Notes under the pieces: generated by a model
Seen by the model: only the letters and a program-made list of their open reading frames with translations
Told to the model about the DNA's origin: nothing
The model's database searches: none
Program-made: the position numbers and the translations under genes
DNA from: a virus
DNA: 42,764 nt
Direction: 5' to 3' (one strand)
IMG/VR virus record: IMGVR_UViG_3300020214_000001
Span: 1-42,764 of that record
Part shown: piece by piece, positions 13,712 to 21,574 of the stretch
Layout: the number at the start of each line of letters is the position of its first letter
Position numbering within the stretch: position 1 is the first letter of the stretch

Positions 13712-14683
13712 ATGCCCGCACTCACTGGTGTTATCAACACCGCCATCACCGCAGGTAGCTTAAACAGTACTCGGATTGAAGAGGTGTTTAACCTTAAATT
13801 CCTGCAACACATCGAACAGAAGCTCGTGCTCGCAAATCTTGTTGAGCAGTTTGACCTTCCCCGCAATGCGGGCAGTCTGACTATGCGCTTCTTCCGGCGC
13901 GGGGCCGCGAACGTGGACAACGTCCGCTCCCTGACCGAAGGCACCCCGCTCACCACGTTCACTCACGGGACGTTGGAGAACGTAGAGGTTTCGCTCGCCC
14001 AATACGGCGACCAGACCAAAATCACGGACACCCGTGTTGCCACCGACCTCATCCGCCAGTTGGAGCTGGAAACAGCTCGTCTTGCTGAAGAAGCGGCGCT
14101 GCACCTCGACACGCAGATTCGTGACGCGCTCTACACGTCGCTTACGGCTAGCGCCAACTCAGCTCAACTCATCAATGCGACTACTCGCGCTTCTGGGAGC
14201 CGTGGCATTGCGGTCGCTGACTTGGACAAGGCCGCGACGATTCTCATGGAGAATGACGCGAAGCCTCTCGACGGCGGCTGTTACGTTGCCGTAGTTAGCC
14301 CGCGTCAGGCTTACGACCTGCGTCGGGATGCGACTTGGTCAAACGTCGCTACTTATTCCGACAAGGAGAAAATCTACAACGGCGAGATTGGCAAGTTGTT
14401 TAACGTGAAGGTCGTGGTGGCAAACAACCCCAAGACGTTCACCCACAACACGTCTCTGACTGGTCACGCGGCGTTTGTGTTTGGCAAAGAGTTCGCGGGC
14501 ACGGTCAAGCTCGCGGGCAGCAATTCGCCGATGAAGCCGCAGCTCATCTATAACGACCAACCTGACAAATCCGACCCGATGAACCTGTTCAACGTCGTCG
14601 CGTGGAAAGCGTGGTATGCCTCGCTGGTGTTGCAGCCGAAGTTCGGTGTGCTCATTCAGTCTGACCGAAACCTGTTGGCCTAA
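13712..14683 (+). CDS. Major capsid protein (N4-gp56-like)
   Basis: 323 residues. Forms the icosahedral head. The layout 'FLQHIEQKLVLANLVEQFDLPRNAGSLTMRFFRRGA...VRSLTEGTPL...VEVSLAQYGDQTKITD' followed by helical 'LIRQLELETARLAEEAALHLDTQIRDAL' matches the N4-gp56-type major capsid family within the HK97 fold. Later segments 'YVAVVSPRQAYDLRRD' and 'NVVAWKAWYASLVLQPKFGVLIQ' also fit the family's C-terminal half. It follows the scaffold gene after 54 bases. The ATG comes after an AT-rich leader without a Shine-Dalgarno site. The gap after it (14684-14762) holds a weak GC-rich hairpin. Confidence 0.88.
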   Translation: MPALTGVINTAITAGSLNSTRIEEVFNLKFLQHIEQKLVLANLVEQFDLPRNAGSLTMRFFRRGAANVDNVRSLTEGTPLTTFTHGTLENVEVSLAQYGDQTKITDTRVATDLIRQLELETARLAEEAALHLDTQIRDALYTSLTASANSAQLINATTRASGSRGIAVADLDKAATILMENDAKPLDGGCYVAVVSPRQAYDLRRDATWSNVATYSDKEKIYNGEIGKLFNVKVVVANNPKTFTHNTSLTGHAAFVFGKEFAGTVKLAGSNSPMKPQLIYNDQPDKSDPMNLFNVVAWKAWYASLVLQPKFGVLIQSDRNLLA

Positions 14684-14762
14684 CCTTATAGGCCGCTGAT
14701 GGGGGCGGGGCGGTGAGCTGAACCCAGCCACCGCTCCGCTACCCAATAAGGCTGCGATTATT

Positions 14763-16073
14763 ATGCCGAACCCCGGACAACCTTTTCTTGACGGTGACGA
14801 CGTTACGGCTTCGCGGCTCAACGCGCTCGTTAGAGAGCAAAGTTTTGTTAGTGGTGAGGTCCCCGGTGCCGCCTTGGCCGATTTGGCCGTGTCTCGTGCC
14901 AAAATTGCCAACAACGCGGTAGACAACGCAAAAGTTGAGAAGAACACCTTGAGCGCTGACCGCTTAATTGCGGCAGAAGAAATAAGCGGCTCAAGGGTTG
15001 GGCAGGTATTGGTGAGCCAGTCGAACGGTGATTTTGCGTCAAAGGCGCTGTCTGGTGACATCAAGGTGGACGCGGGCGGTGTCGCGGAAATCCAGCCCGG
15101 AATGGTGTCTGCGGCCAAGCTCGCGGACAACGCGGTGGAGAGTCGGGTCATCAAAGCAGGCTCGGTGCTGACGCAGCACCTCAAGACGCTGGTGCTGGAC
15201 ACCTCCGGCGCTGCTGGCCAATACGCCTGCACGCTGGAAAATGTGGAACTTTTTCAAGGCTTGGAAATCAAGCTGTTGGTGACGCGCGAGAACTCGGCAT
15301 CGCCCCCCGGGCTGGGCGGGGCCATTGGGCAGGTGACGCTACGGGTCAACAATGGGAACCCAAAACCAGTGCTCAAACCCGGTGGCTTGCAATTCGTCCT
15401 CGGGGAGATTGCCGGTGGTGCCATCATTTCGATGGTTTGGACGGGGTCACACTGGTTGGTTCTCAGTCCGTGGACCCCTCTGTCTCGGGTGACAACCGAA
15501 GTGCTGTCCGGCACATATACGATTCCGGCCAACGCGACCCGGCTCCGATTCCGTTGTTGGGGGCGGGGCGGCAGTGCGGCGCACAAAATCCCTTCGCTTG
15601 GCTCCGCAGCATCGGGGGCTGTTGTTGGCGGCGGCGGCGGTGCGTTCGCTGAGTGGGAAGGTCTGTTGGTGGAAGGCGGCTTCGCCTTTGGGCAGGTTCT
15701 CACCATCTCTGTTAGCGACGGACACACCACGCTTGCGAGGCAGAGCAACGGTCAGGTGTTGCTGCGCTGCGCTCACGGCACTCCGGGAATCCACTTGGGG
15801 GGCAATAACCTCGGTACCCCCGGGACGGGTGGCGCGTTTGATGGTGCTGGTAGTGCGTTGACTACTCTCGGCGGCGGAGTGCGGTTTGCAAATGGCGGGA
15901 ACGCCGGGTCACGCAGCATCCACATCAACAGCGGGGGGTCTATTGAGGGGGGAGCAGGTAGCGATGGCCGTGGGTTCGGTGGGAGCGTCCGTTTCCTGCC
16001 ACAAAGTACGACCCCCGATTACACCCCACCCTCGGTTGCTATCGTCATCATTGACGCCACTGTCCCCGGATGA
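14763..16073 (+). CDS. Fibre-like structural protein with glycine-rich C-terminal domain
   Basis: 436 residues. The N-terminus ('PNPGQPFLDGDDVTASRLNALV') looks like a virion attachment segment. Residues about 40-130 are made of 'AKIANNAVDNAKVEKNTLSADRL'-type repeats common in phage tail fibres. From about residue 275 a long glycine-rich domain follows ('GAVVGGGGGAFAEWEG', 'GGNNLGTPGTGGAFDGAG', 'EGGAGSDGRGFGG'), like polyglycine-loop fibre tips that contact host receptors. It sits between the capsid and connector genes, so it may be a head- or collar-attached fibre. The stop overlaps the next start by four bases (ATGA). Confidence 0.7.
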   Translation: MPNPGQPFLDGDDVTASRLNALVREQSFVSGEVPGAALADLAVSRAKIANNAVDNAKVEKNTLSADRLIAAEEISGSRVGQVLVSQSNGDFASKALSGDIKVDAGGVAEIQPGMVSAAKLADNAVESRVIKAGSVLTQHLKTLVLDTSGAAGQYACTLENVELFQGLEIKLLVTRENSASPPGLGGAIGQVTLRVNNGNPKPVLKPGGLQFVLGEIAGGAIISMVWTGSHWLVLSPWTPLSRVTTEVLSGTYTIPANATRLRFRCWGRGGSAAHKIPSLGSAASGAVVGGGGGAFAEWEGLLVEGGFAFGQVLTISVSDGHTTLARQSNGQVLLRCAHGTPGIHLGGNNLGTPGTGGAFDGAGSALTTLGGGVRFANGGNAGSRSIHINSGGSIEGGAGSDGRGFGGSVRFLPQSTTPDYTPPSVAIVIIDATVPG

Positions 16074-17209
16074 GCCTCTCCCTCGAACAAATGACGGACC
16101 ACGTCGCCCAAGTTACGGGGGCGACGGACCCAGCTTCGCGCGAGGCGATTACAATGTTCTTGCGCCGCCGTTGGGTCATGGTGTGGGACGCGCAGTTGTG
16201 GGACGACAGCAAGGTAGTGCTGGCCTTAGCGACTACCTCGCCCGAAGTTATTTTGCCGTCGTGGGTGTCGCGTGTTTTGGCTGTCAAGACAACCGGAGCT
16301 GATTCGCTTGCTTTGACACCGATGGAAGTTGGAACTCTTTGGGCGATTTGCCCGCGAGCATACGAGGACGAGGGCGAGGTGCAGGTCTATACCGAGTTGC
16401 CCCCGGTGGGCACGCACACGCACCCTGACGGAAAAAAACTTCGCTTCGTCAGCAGCGCGGCTAACGATGTCACTCAGGTCCGCATTCGCGGAATATACAA
16501 CGGCTTGCTGGTAGATGAGACACTCACGTTGTCTGGGCAGTCTCCTATTACTTCGGCCAATTATTTTGACGAAGTTTACACTCTTAGTAAAAAGCCGACA
16601 ACTGGTTACGTTCAAATTAACGCTTCAATACCCGCGTACGATGGCCCCGAAGTTGCGCTGGTTAATGGTGTACTGCCCGGTGGGCAGTTTTATTTGAGCA
16701 TACCGGCAGCGGCTGAGAAGTATTATGAGGTTCAGTCTGCTTCGTCGGTAGCCGGTCCTTGGACCAAGCTCCTTGTGCCTTCGGTGGTGCAGGGTAGCCA
16801 GCTTATTTTTGCAATTCCGAGTAATACGACTTCTTCTTTTTATAGAGCAGTAGCCGTTACACCGCCGCTCCGCGAGTTGCAGGTGCTTTTGCCAGAGGAA
16901 ACTTCTCGGCAGCATCTTCGCGTTCGGCTGCACCGTGCGTTTACGGAATCGTCGTTAATTCTAACAGTTGTGGCTAAAAAGTGTGTGCGCCCTCTGTTGC
17001 ACCCACAAGACACGCCGGAGTTAAATGGCTGTGAAAATTTGCTTATTGCCTATGCGGTAGCCGACACATGGGAACGGTTGCGGCAAGTGGCAAAGTCCCA
17101 AGTTAAATTGCAAGAAGCTGGTGCGCTCATGGCTTCGCTCATTGAGCGGGACACCATACAAAAGGCGCGAACAGTTCAGCTCGTTCCAGATTCCGCTCAG
17201 TATGCCTAA
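16070..17209 (+). CDS. Head-tail connector / tail tube protein A-like, with inserted FN3/Ig-like domain
   Basis: 379 residues. The N-terminal part ('ITMFLRRRWVMVWDAQLWDDSKVVL...VILPSWVSRVLAVKTTGADSLALTPMEV') and the C-terminal helical part ('GCENLLIAYAVADTWERLRQVAKSQVKLQEAGALM') are typical of podoviral connector proteins that close the portal. Between them, about residues 145-265, is an extra beta-rich region ending 'KYYEVQSASSVAGPWTKLLVPS...SSFYRAVAV'. That pattern (Y-x-V-Q-S ... W-x-x-L ... F-Y-R) is familiar from secreted Verrucomicrobiota proteins and hints at the host. The extra domain probably projects from the neck as a decoration. Confidence 0.72.
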   Translation: MSLSLEQMTDHVAQVTGATDPASREAITMFLRRRWVMVWDAQLWDDSKVVLALATTSPEVILPSWVSRVLAVKTTGADSLALTPMEVGTLWAICPRAYEDEGEVQVYTELPPVGTHTHPDGKKLRFVSSAANDVTQVRIRGIYNGLLVDETLTLSGQSPITSANYFDEVYTLSKKPTTGYVQINASIPAYDGPEVALVNGVLPGGQFYLSIPAAAEKYYEVQSASSVAGPWTKLLVPSVVQGSQLIFAIPSNTTSSFYRAVAVTPPLRELQVLLPEETSRQHLRVRLHRAFTESSLILTVVAKKCVRPLLHPQDTPELNGCENLLIAYAVADTWERLRQVAKSQVKLQEAGALMASLIERDTIQKARTVQLVPDSAQYA

Positions 17210-17744
17210 CAACGCTCCATACGGCCCGAGCAGCAACCCCACCGGGGCTTCGCTTGTTCGGTTTACCCAAATCAATCCCTTTGACACTGATGGGGACAAC
17301 ATTGTTGATAAGATTCCGCCAATCGGCCTTGAGCATCTTCCGCCCGGTTTATCGTTGCAAGTGCTTCGTCGGAACGCAACCAATACCGCGTTGGAGTGGC
17401 ACACTTTAGAAACAAATTCTGGCGGGACAGTGCCCGAACCACTGAGGCTGACTGGTGATATAGGCACTACTGGCGGAAGAATCCTAAGTGCGCCGACGTG
17501 GGCTTCTCGTATTACTCCAACACATATTTCATTTAACAGCGTTTATCAAATAGATGTGGACGTAGTCAAAGATACTTTGATGCTGTTTCGCAATGGGCTG
17601 CTATTAAATGCTGAAAACGATTATACTTGGGCGGTAAACAATCCGGGTCGGTTTGAGTTATACGTCCCGTTAGGTTCGGAGGAGCGGCTGCAAGCGTTTT
17701 ACTATCGTGGCACCACTACTGCGCCTAACTCATCGCCTGCATAA
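17202..17744 (+). CDS. Structural protein with 'RNGL...DYT' domain
   Basis: 180 residues from the ATG at 17202, overlapping the connector stop by eight bases. A longer in-frame start exists inside the connector gene but is not needed. The N-terminus 'DPFDTDGDNIVDKIPPIGLEHLPPG'-like region is calcium-site-like, rich in Asp. The C-terminal part 'DTLMLFRNGLLLNAENDYTWAVNNPGRFELYVPLGSEERLQAFYY' belongs to a beta-sandwich type seen in many virion proteins ('vy.NGl.l..g.DYt'). The next gene has the same C-terminal domain. Probably a baseplate, neck or fibre component. The exact role is unknown. Confidence 0.65.
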   Translation: MPNNAPYGPSSNPTGASLVRFTQINPFDTDGDNIVDKIPPIGLEHLPPGLSLQVLRRNATNTALEWHTLETNSGGTVPEPLRLTGDIGTTGGRILSAPTWASRITPTHISFNSVYQIDVDVVKDTLMLFRNGLLLNAENDYTWAVNNPGRFELYVPLGSEERLQAFYYRGTTTAPNSSPA

Positions 17745-17747
17745 TTT

Positions 17748-18398
17748 ATGCCTGTCTCGACAAAACTTTCCTTAGAACAAGTAGCCGGGCTGCCAGCTTC
17801 TCTTGCCGTTCGGTCGGCTAATATCATTTCAATTACGCAGCCCGCGCATGGTTTTGTGGCGGGTGAAGTGTTGACGCTAAATTCCAACGGCATTTATGTC
17901 CGTGCGCTCGCAACCACTTCCGCAACTGCGGAAGTTATTGGGGTGGTAACTAGCGTGCAGAATGCTAATCTTTTTGAATTAGGGGTTTCTGGCACGGTAA
18001 TCAATCTTGCCAGTGCTGTGCCGGGGAGTGTGCAGTTTCTTTCTGCGACGACAGCGGGGGCGTTGTCTTTAACTGATGTAAGTGAGGGCAACATATCAAA
18101 GCCGGTAGCAATCGGTTTAGCTGCCGGAGTTGCGTGTGTGCTTATCTCTCGTGGCTTCAAAAAAGCTGTGACTCCGGCACAGTCACGAATTTACAACGAA
18201 TCACCCTCGGGTTTGCGTAACGGCTCAAACAAAGTTTTTACGCTGCAATACGCGCCGGTTTTGAGTTCGCTGCGGTTATACCGCAACGGTCTTCGTGTGA
18301 GACGAGACAGGGATTATACTGTGACGAATTTTACTATTAGTTTTATACAAGCACCGATTGTGAATGCTGATTTGATTGCTGATTACGACATTCTTTAA
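17748..18398 (+). CDS. Structural protein with 'RNGL...DYT' C-terminal domain
   Basis: 216 residues. The first half is a beta-rich segment ('[46 protein letters not shown]'), a motif common in phage fibre and collar proteins. The C-terminal 60 residues '[56 protein letters not shown]' form the same domain as the end of the preceding protein. The two genes appear to have been assembled from shared virion domains. It directly precedes the collagen-like gene and may anchor it. Role inferred from order. Confidence 0.65.
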   Translation: MPVSTKLSLEQVAGLPASLAVRSANIISITQPAHGFVAGEVLTLNSNGIYVRALATTSATAEVIGVVTSVQNANLFELGVSGTVINLASAVPGSVQFLSATTAGALSLTDVSEGNISKPVAIGLAAGVACVLISRGFKKAVTPAQSRIYNESPSGLRNGSNKVFTLQYAPVLSSLRLYRNGLRVRRDRDYTVTNFTISFIQAPIVNADLIADYDIL

Positions 18399-18400
18399 TT

Positions 18401-19141
18401 ATGTCACAAAACACGTTTGAGCTTTTAGCTATTGAATTGGCCAACCTCGGGTTGGCTGGGCCTCCGGGTCCGCAAGGACCGCAAGGCGAGGTTGGCCCGC
18501 AAGGTCCCGAAGGCCCGGCGGGTCCCGACGGCCCGCAAGGTCCCGAAGGCCCGCAAGGGGCGCAAGGAGACGCCGGTGAAACCGGGTTGCAAGGTGACGT
18601 TGGCCCGCAAGGTCCCGAAGGCCCGCAAGGGGCCGAAGGCTCGCCCGGAGCACCGGGCATTAACGGTGGCACTGTATATGTTGCTTATGCTTCTGACACT
18701 GCCGGAACAGATTTTTCAACGTCTCCGTCGCAGTCACTTTCTTATATCGCTATTAAAGAGACGTATGATTTGATTCAAAACCCTCAAGCCAGTGATTTTG
18801 CGGGTTTGTGGGTCAAATTTTTAGGGGATACCGGGTCGCAAGGTCCGCAAGGTCCGCAAGGCCCGCAAGGTCCGCAAGGCACGCAAGGTCCGCAAGGCGA
18901 GCAAGGTCCGCAAGGCACGCAAGGGCCACAAGGCGAGCAAGGGCCACAAGGCGAGCAAGGGCCACAAGGCACGCAAGGTCCGCAAGGCACGCAGGGACTT
19001 GCCGGAGCCAACGGTGACGCAACCGCGTATAGTCCGGCGGTTTCGGCGGATTGGGACGGCACCGCCCCCACTACGATTGGCGCAGCATTAGACCGTTTGG
19101 CGGCCTTGGTAAAAACACTAAACGACGGAACTGGGGCTTAA
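18401..19141 (+). CDS. Collagen-like fibre protein with two Gly-X-Y blocks
   Basis: 246 residues. After a 22-residue head comes a first collagen block of Gly-X-Y triplets (about 23-86, mainly GPQ, GPE and GPA). Then a 60-residue globular module '[52 protein letters not shown]', a form seen between collagen blocks in phage fibres, and a second block (about 146-205, nearly pure GPQGxQ). The C-terminal cap is '[28 protein letters not shown]', a likely trimerisation region. It should form a trimeric rod on the virion, probably a fibre stalk. The DNA repeats may change length by slippage. Confidence 0.85.
   Translation: MSQNTFELLAIELANLGLAGPPGPQGPQGEVGPQGPEGPAGPDGPQGPEGPQGAQGDAGETGLQGDVGPQGPEGPQGAEGSPGAPGINGGTVYVAYASDTAGTDFSTSPSQSLSYIAIKETYDLIQNPQASDFAGLWVKFLGDTGSQGPQGPQGPQGPQGTQGPQGEQGPQGTQGPQGEQGPQGEQGPQGTQGPQGTQGLAGANGDATAYSPAVSADWDGTAPTTIGAALDRLAALVKTLNDGTGA
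18829..18996 (+). repeat. 9-bp tandem repeats encoding the second collagen block
   Basis: Near-perfect repeats of the units GGTCCGCAA, GGCACGCAA, GGCGAGCAA and GGGCCACAA, each encoding Gly-X-Gln. Identity between units is high at DNA level, so slippage could add or remove triplets in frame. A more diverged block of the same kind lies at about 18466-18656. Confidence 0.85.
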
Positions 19142-19142
19142 T

Positions 19143-19382
19143 ATGCCAGAATATACAGCTATTTCCATTATCGGCTCACAAGGACCAGTTGGCCCTGCTG
19201 GGCCAACCGGGGCTACTGGCGCAACCGGAGCCACGGGCGCACAGGGTCCGGTTGGCCCTGCGGGGCCGCAGGGTGCTCAGGGTCCGCAGGGTGCTCAGGG
19301 TCCGCAAGGACCGGCGGGAAGTGGTGGTAGTAGCTCGGTAAACGCAGCGTCAATGCTGGCGCACATTATGATGAGGGCTTGA
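19143..19382 (+). CDS. Short collagen-like protein
   Basis: 79 residues, one base after the first collagen-like gene. Residues 11-60 are Gly-X-Y triplets ([16 protein letters not shown]..., [19 protein letters not shown]). The short head '[10 protein letters not shown]' and tail '[17 protein letters not shown]' are non-repetitive. It lacks the globular modules of the longer neighbour. It could form a separate thin fibre or co-assemble with the 18401 product. It could also be the broken-off start of a longer fibre now split from the 19386 gene, since only three bases separate them, but no frameshift point is evident. Confidence 0.75.
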   Translation: MPEYTAISIIGSQGPVGPAGPTGATGATGATGAQGPVGPAGPQGAQGPQGAQGPQGPAGSGGSSSVNAASMLAHIMMRA

Positions 19383-19385
19383 ACT

Positions 19386-20309
19386 ATGTTAATTCTTGAT
19401 ACAAATACTCGCAGCTTGCAGGTGGTTTTAGGCACCGCCAAAACCACAAACGACATGGCGGTAGCTGGTTGCTTCGTCAACCATAATTCCGTGTTTGAAG
19501 TTACGGCGCTAACGTCTTTTGGCGCGAATACTAACGGCACAACGGCGGTGACGCTTGTGGCAGCCCCCGCCAGCGGTCAAGTGCGGCAAGTAAAAAACCT
19601 GACCATTATCAATCTTGATACAACCGGGAAGCAGGTAACTGTTCGTCTCAACGACAACAACACGCTGCGTTCTCTTATCACGGTGTTGCTAGACGCTAAC
19701 GATGTCTTGCAATACTCGGACGGCGACGGTTGGAAAGTGCTAACCGGCGCGGGCGCGGTAAAGTCGGCGGCAACCTCAACGGTCGCAGACAACAGCCTCA
19801 CTTCGCCGAAGTATGTAGACGGTAGTGTGACTAACGCAAAGTTATCTGACATGGCGAGCAACACCATTAAAGGGCGAACAGCGGGTACTGCGGGGGCGCC
19901 GGAGAACCTGTCTGCGGCCAGCGTGTTTGGAATGTTGAAGGGTGTCATTCCAATGTCTTTTGCGTTTGGAGCTTCAGACGAAATCAGCCCGCTGACGGTG
20001 GGCAATGACAAAGTAAAGGGTTTGCGGATTCCGCACGCGATGTCCTTGACCTCCGTTACTGGCAGTCTTTCGGGGGAGCAAACCGGCGGTAGTGTACTTA
20101 TGGTGGATGTCCGCCGCGCAAGCACTTCTCTGTTTAGTAGTAGTGGAAAGATGGTATTTAGTAATAATCAAAGGCTGGCACCTAGTCCAGTGTTGGCAAC
20201 GAGTCCTACCGCGCTGGTGGCGCAAGATGAAATTTCTGTGGATGTTTTGCAAATAGGAACAAGTGGTGCGCGTGGATTAAAAATTACGCTTCACGGGTTT
20301 TTTGGATGA
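19386..20309 (+). CDS. Tail-fibre-like protein
   Basis: 307 residues. The N-terminal 100 residues are beta-rich ('VTLVAAPASGQVRQVKNLTIINLDTTGKQVTVRLNDNNTLRSLITVLLDANDVLQYSDGDGWKVL'), a segment common in phage fibres. It is followed by 'VADNSLTSPKYVDGSVTNAKLSDMASNTIKGRTAGTAGAPENLSAASV', a standard shaft motif, and a C-terminal beta domain probably involved in receptor contact. It belongs to the fibre cluster with the collagen-like genes. Its stop overlaps the next start by four bases. Confidence 0.72.
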   Translation: MLILDTNTRSLQVVLGTAKTTNDMAVAGCFVNHNSVFEVTALTSFGANTNGTTAVTLVAAPASGQVRQVKNLTIINLDTTGKQVTVRLNDNNTLRSLITVLLDANDVLQYSDGDGWKVLTGAGAVKSAATSTVADNSLTSPKYVDGSVTNAKLSDMASNTIKGRTAGTAGAPENLSAASVFGMLKGVIPMSFAFGASDEISPLTVGNDKVKGLRIPHAMSLTSVTGSLSGEQTGGSVLMVDVRRASTSLFSSSGKMVFSNNQRLAPSPVLATSPTALVAQDEISVDVLQIGTSGARGLKITLHGFFG

Positions 20310-21169
20310 ACTTTTTAATCAATTCTCATCGGTTTCTTGTCTCGGGTGGCGGCTTTGAGCCGGAGACTAGCGCGTGGATTAGTCGGGTTCTAAACTCGGG
20401 TAACACAGTTAATGCCACCGCTAGAAACGCTGTTAATGCTTTTGTAATAGCCTGCAAAACTTCGGGTATTTGGAATAAGTTTCGCCGGGTAAATTTGTTT
20501 TGCGGAGACAGTTTTCAAGCCATGCAGCACCCGCTTGTAATTAACGCGGGATTTGTCGCAGATTTCCCGGCAACTTTTACTCAGACTGTGCCGCCGCCAA
20601 ACTACGGCCAAAATAGCGGGCTTTCTGGAACGCTTCAAATGAACACCGGGCTTGTTCCTAACACCTCCTTGGCGTGGAATAACTGGCACTGCGGAATTTA
20701 CTTTATATCTACAACCCCAAATGCGGCGAAGATGGATTTGGGTTGCCTTGGTTATCCTACACATCCAGTAAATGAAGGCCACATTCAATGGCGTTTTACG
20801 GCGCATTACAGCAACAACGTCGGAGGATTGGTTATTACCGGGGACTATAATAACGGAGCAAACCCCGTGTTTCAAGTTCAGCCTCCTAGCATCACGTCGG
20901 GTTTTATGCTCTCGTCTCGTCAAAATGTTTCGTCGTTGCGAGTTCGCAACACAGCCGGGTCGGTCAACGTACATTATTCGTTGCCCGTCAGCGGTATTCA
21001 AGCCCTGCCCACCTCGCCAGTTTTTGTGATGAGTGACGGACGGAGTCAATATAGCAAACATACGTTGGGCGGATACAGCATCGGAGAGTCTCTTACAGAG
21101 GCAGAAATGACACAGTATGCTAGCATTATGGAAACTTTTCAAACTGCTCTTGGTCGTAATCGAGGTTAA
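20306..21169 (+). CDS. Virion lectin-like protein (concanavalin/LamG-type, inferred)
   Basis: 287 residues. The opening 'GGGFEPETSAWISRVLNSGNTVNATARNAVNAFVIACKTSGIWNKFRRVNLFCGDSFQAMQHPLV' is a phage virion pattern in which a helical lead is followed by a jelly-roll domain. The ending 'GESLTEAEMTQYASIMETFQTALGR' is the usual tail of the same family. The beta-rich middle (about 100-260) probably binds glycans. It follows a fibre gene and is likely a receptor-binding or fibre-tip component. Fold assignment is inference from the pattern. Confidence 0.6.
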   Translation: MNFLINSHRFLVSGGGFEPETSAWISRVLNSGNTVNATARNAVNAFVIACKTSGIWNKFRRVNLFCGDSFQAMQHPLVINAGFVADFPATFTQTVPPPNYGQNSGLSGTLQMNTGLVPNTSLAWNNWHCGIYFISTTPNAAKMDLGCLGYPTHPVNEGHIQWRFTAHYSNNVGGLVITGDYNNGANPVFQVQPPSITSGFMLSSRQNVSSLRVRNTAGSVNVHYSLPVSGIQALPTSPVFVMSDGRSQYSKHTLGGYSIGESLTEAEMTQYASIMETFQTALGRNRG

Positions 21170-21175
21170 ATTTTT

Positions 21176-21574
21176 ATGTCAAACGACGCCAAACTACCTG
21201 AGTTTGAGCCAAATATCCCGGCGCATTTGCTTGCAAATCTCAACGACCAAGACCGCTGGCTGCACGAGCAGTTGAGCGTCACTGGTCAGGTTGTCAGACA
21301 CGTCGCCAACGTGCAGGCAGAGAGCGCCGCCGAGCGGCGGGAGCTGGTTCGCTGTGTTAGAGAAACGAGTGAGACTGTCCGTCAAAATCACGCTGAGTTT
21401 GTTCAACACGTTGCGATTGATGCTCAGGCGTTTCGTGAAGTTCGCGCACAGCTCGCGGCGTTTAAGTGGTTGCGGTTAGACACTTATTTTAACAACGACT
21501 TAGCTACCAAAGTTATCGTTGCGGTTTTAACGACGATTATTGCTGGGTTTGTTGTCCGGCATTTTCTCTCCTAA
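21176..21574 (+). CDS. Coiled-coil protein with C-terminal membrane anchor
   Basis: 132 residues: an acidic, Gln-rich N-terminus, a long helix ('VRHVANVQAESAAERRELVRCVRETSETVRQNHAEF') and a C-terminal hydrophobic helix 'LATKVIVAVLTTIIAGFVVRHFLS'. This tail-anchored form resembles XhlA/holin-associated proteins, so a lysis role is conceivable. Position among virion genes leaves a structural role open. Its stop and the next ATG share a base (TAATG). Confidence 0.6.
   Translation: MSNDAKLPEFEPNIPAHLLANLNDQDRWLHEQLSVTGQVVRHVANVQAESAAERRELVRCVRETSETVRQNHAEFVQHVAIDAQAFREVRAQLAAFKWLRLDTYFNNDLATKVIVAVLTTIIAGFVVRHFLS

Noticed and set aside
18425-19071. Reverse-strand 'CGPCGP' and Leu/Ala-rich frames
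   Set aside because: Shadows of the collagen repeat DNA read on the wrong strand or frame.
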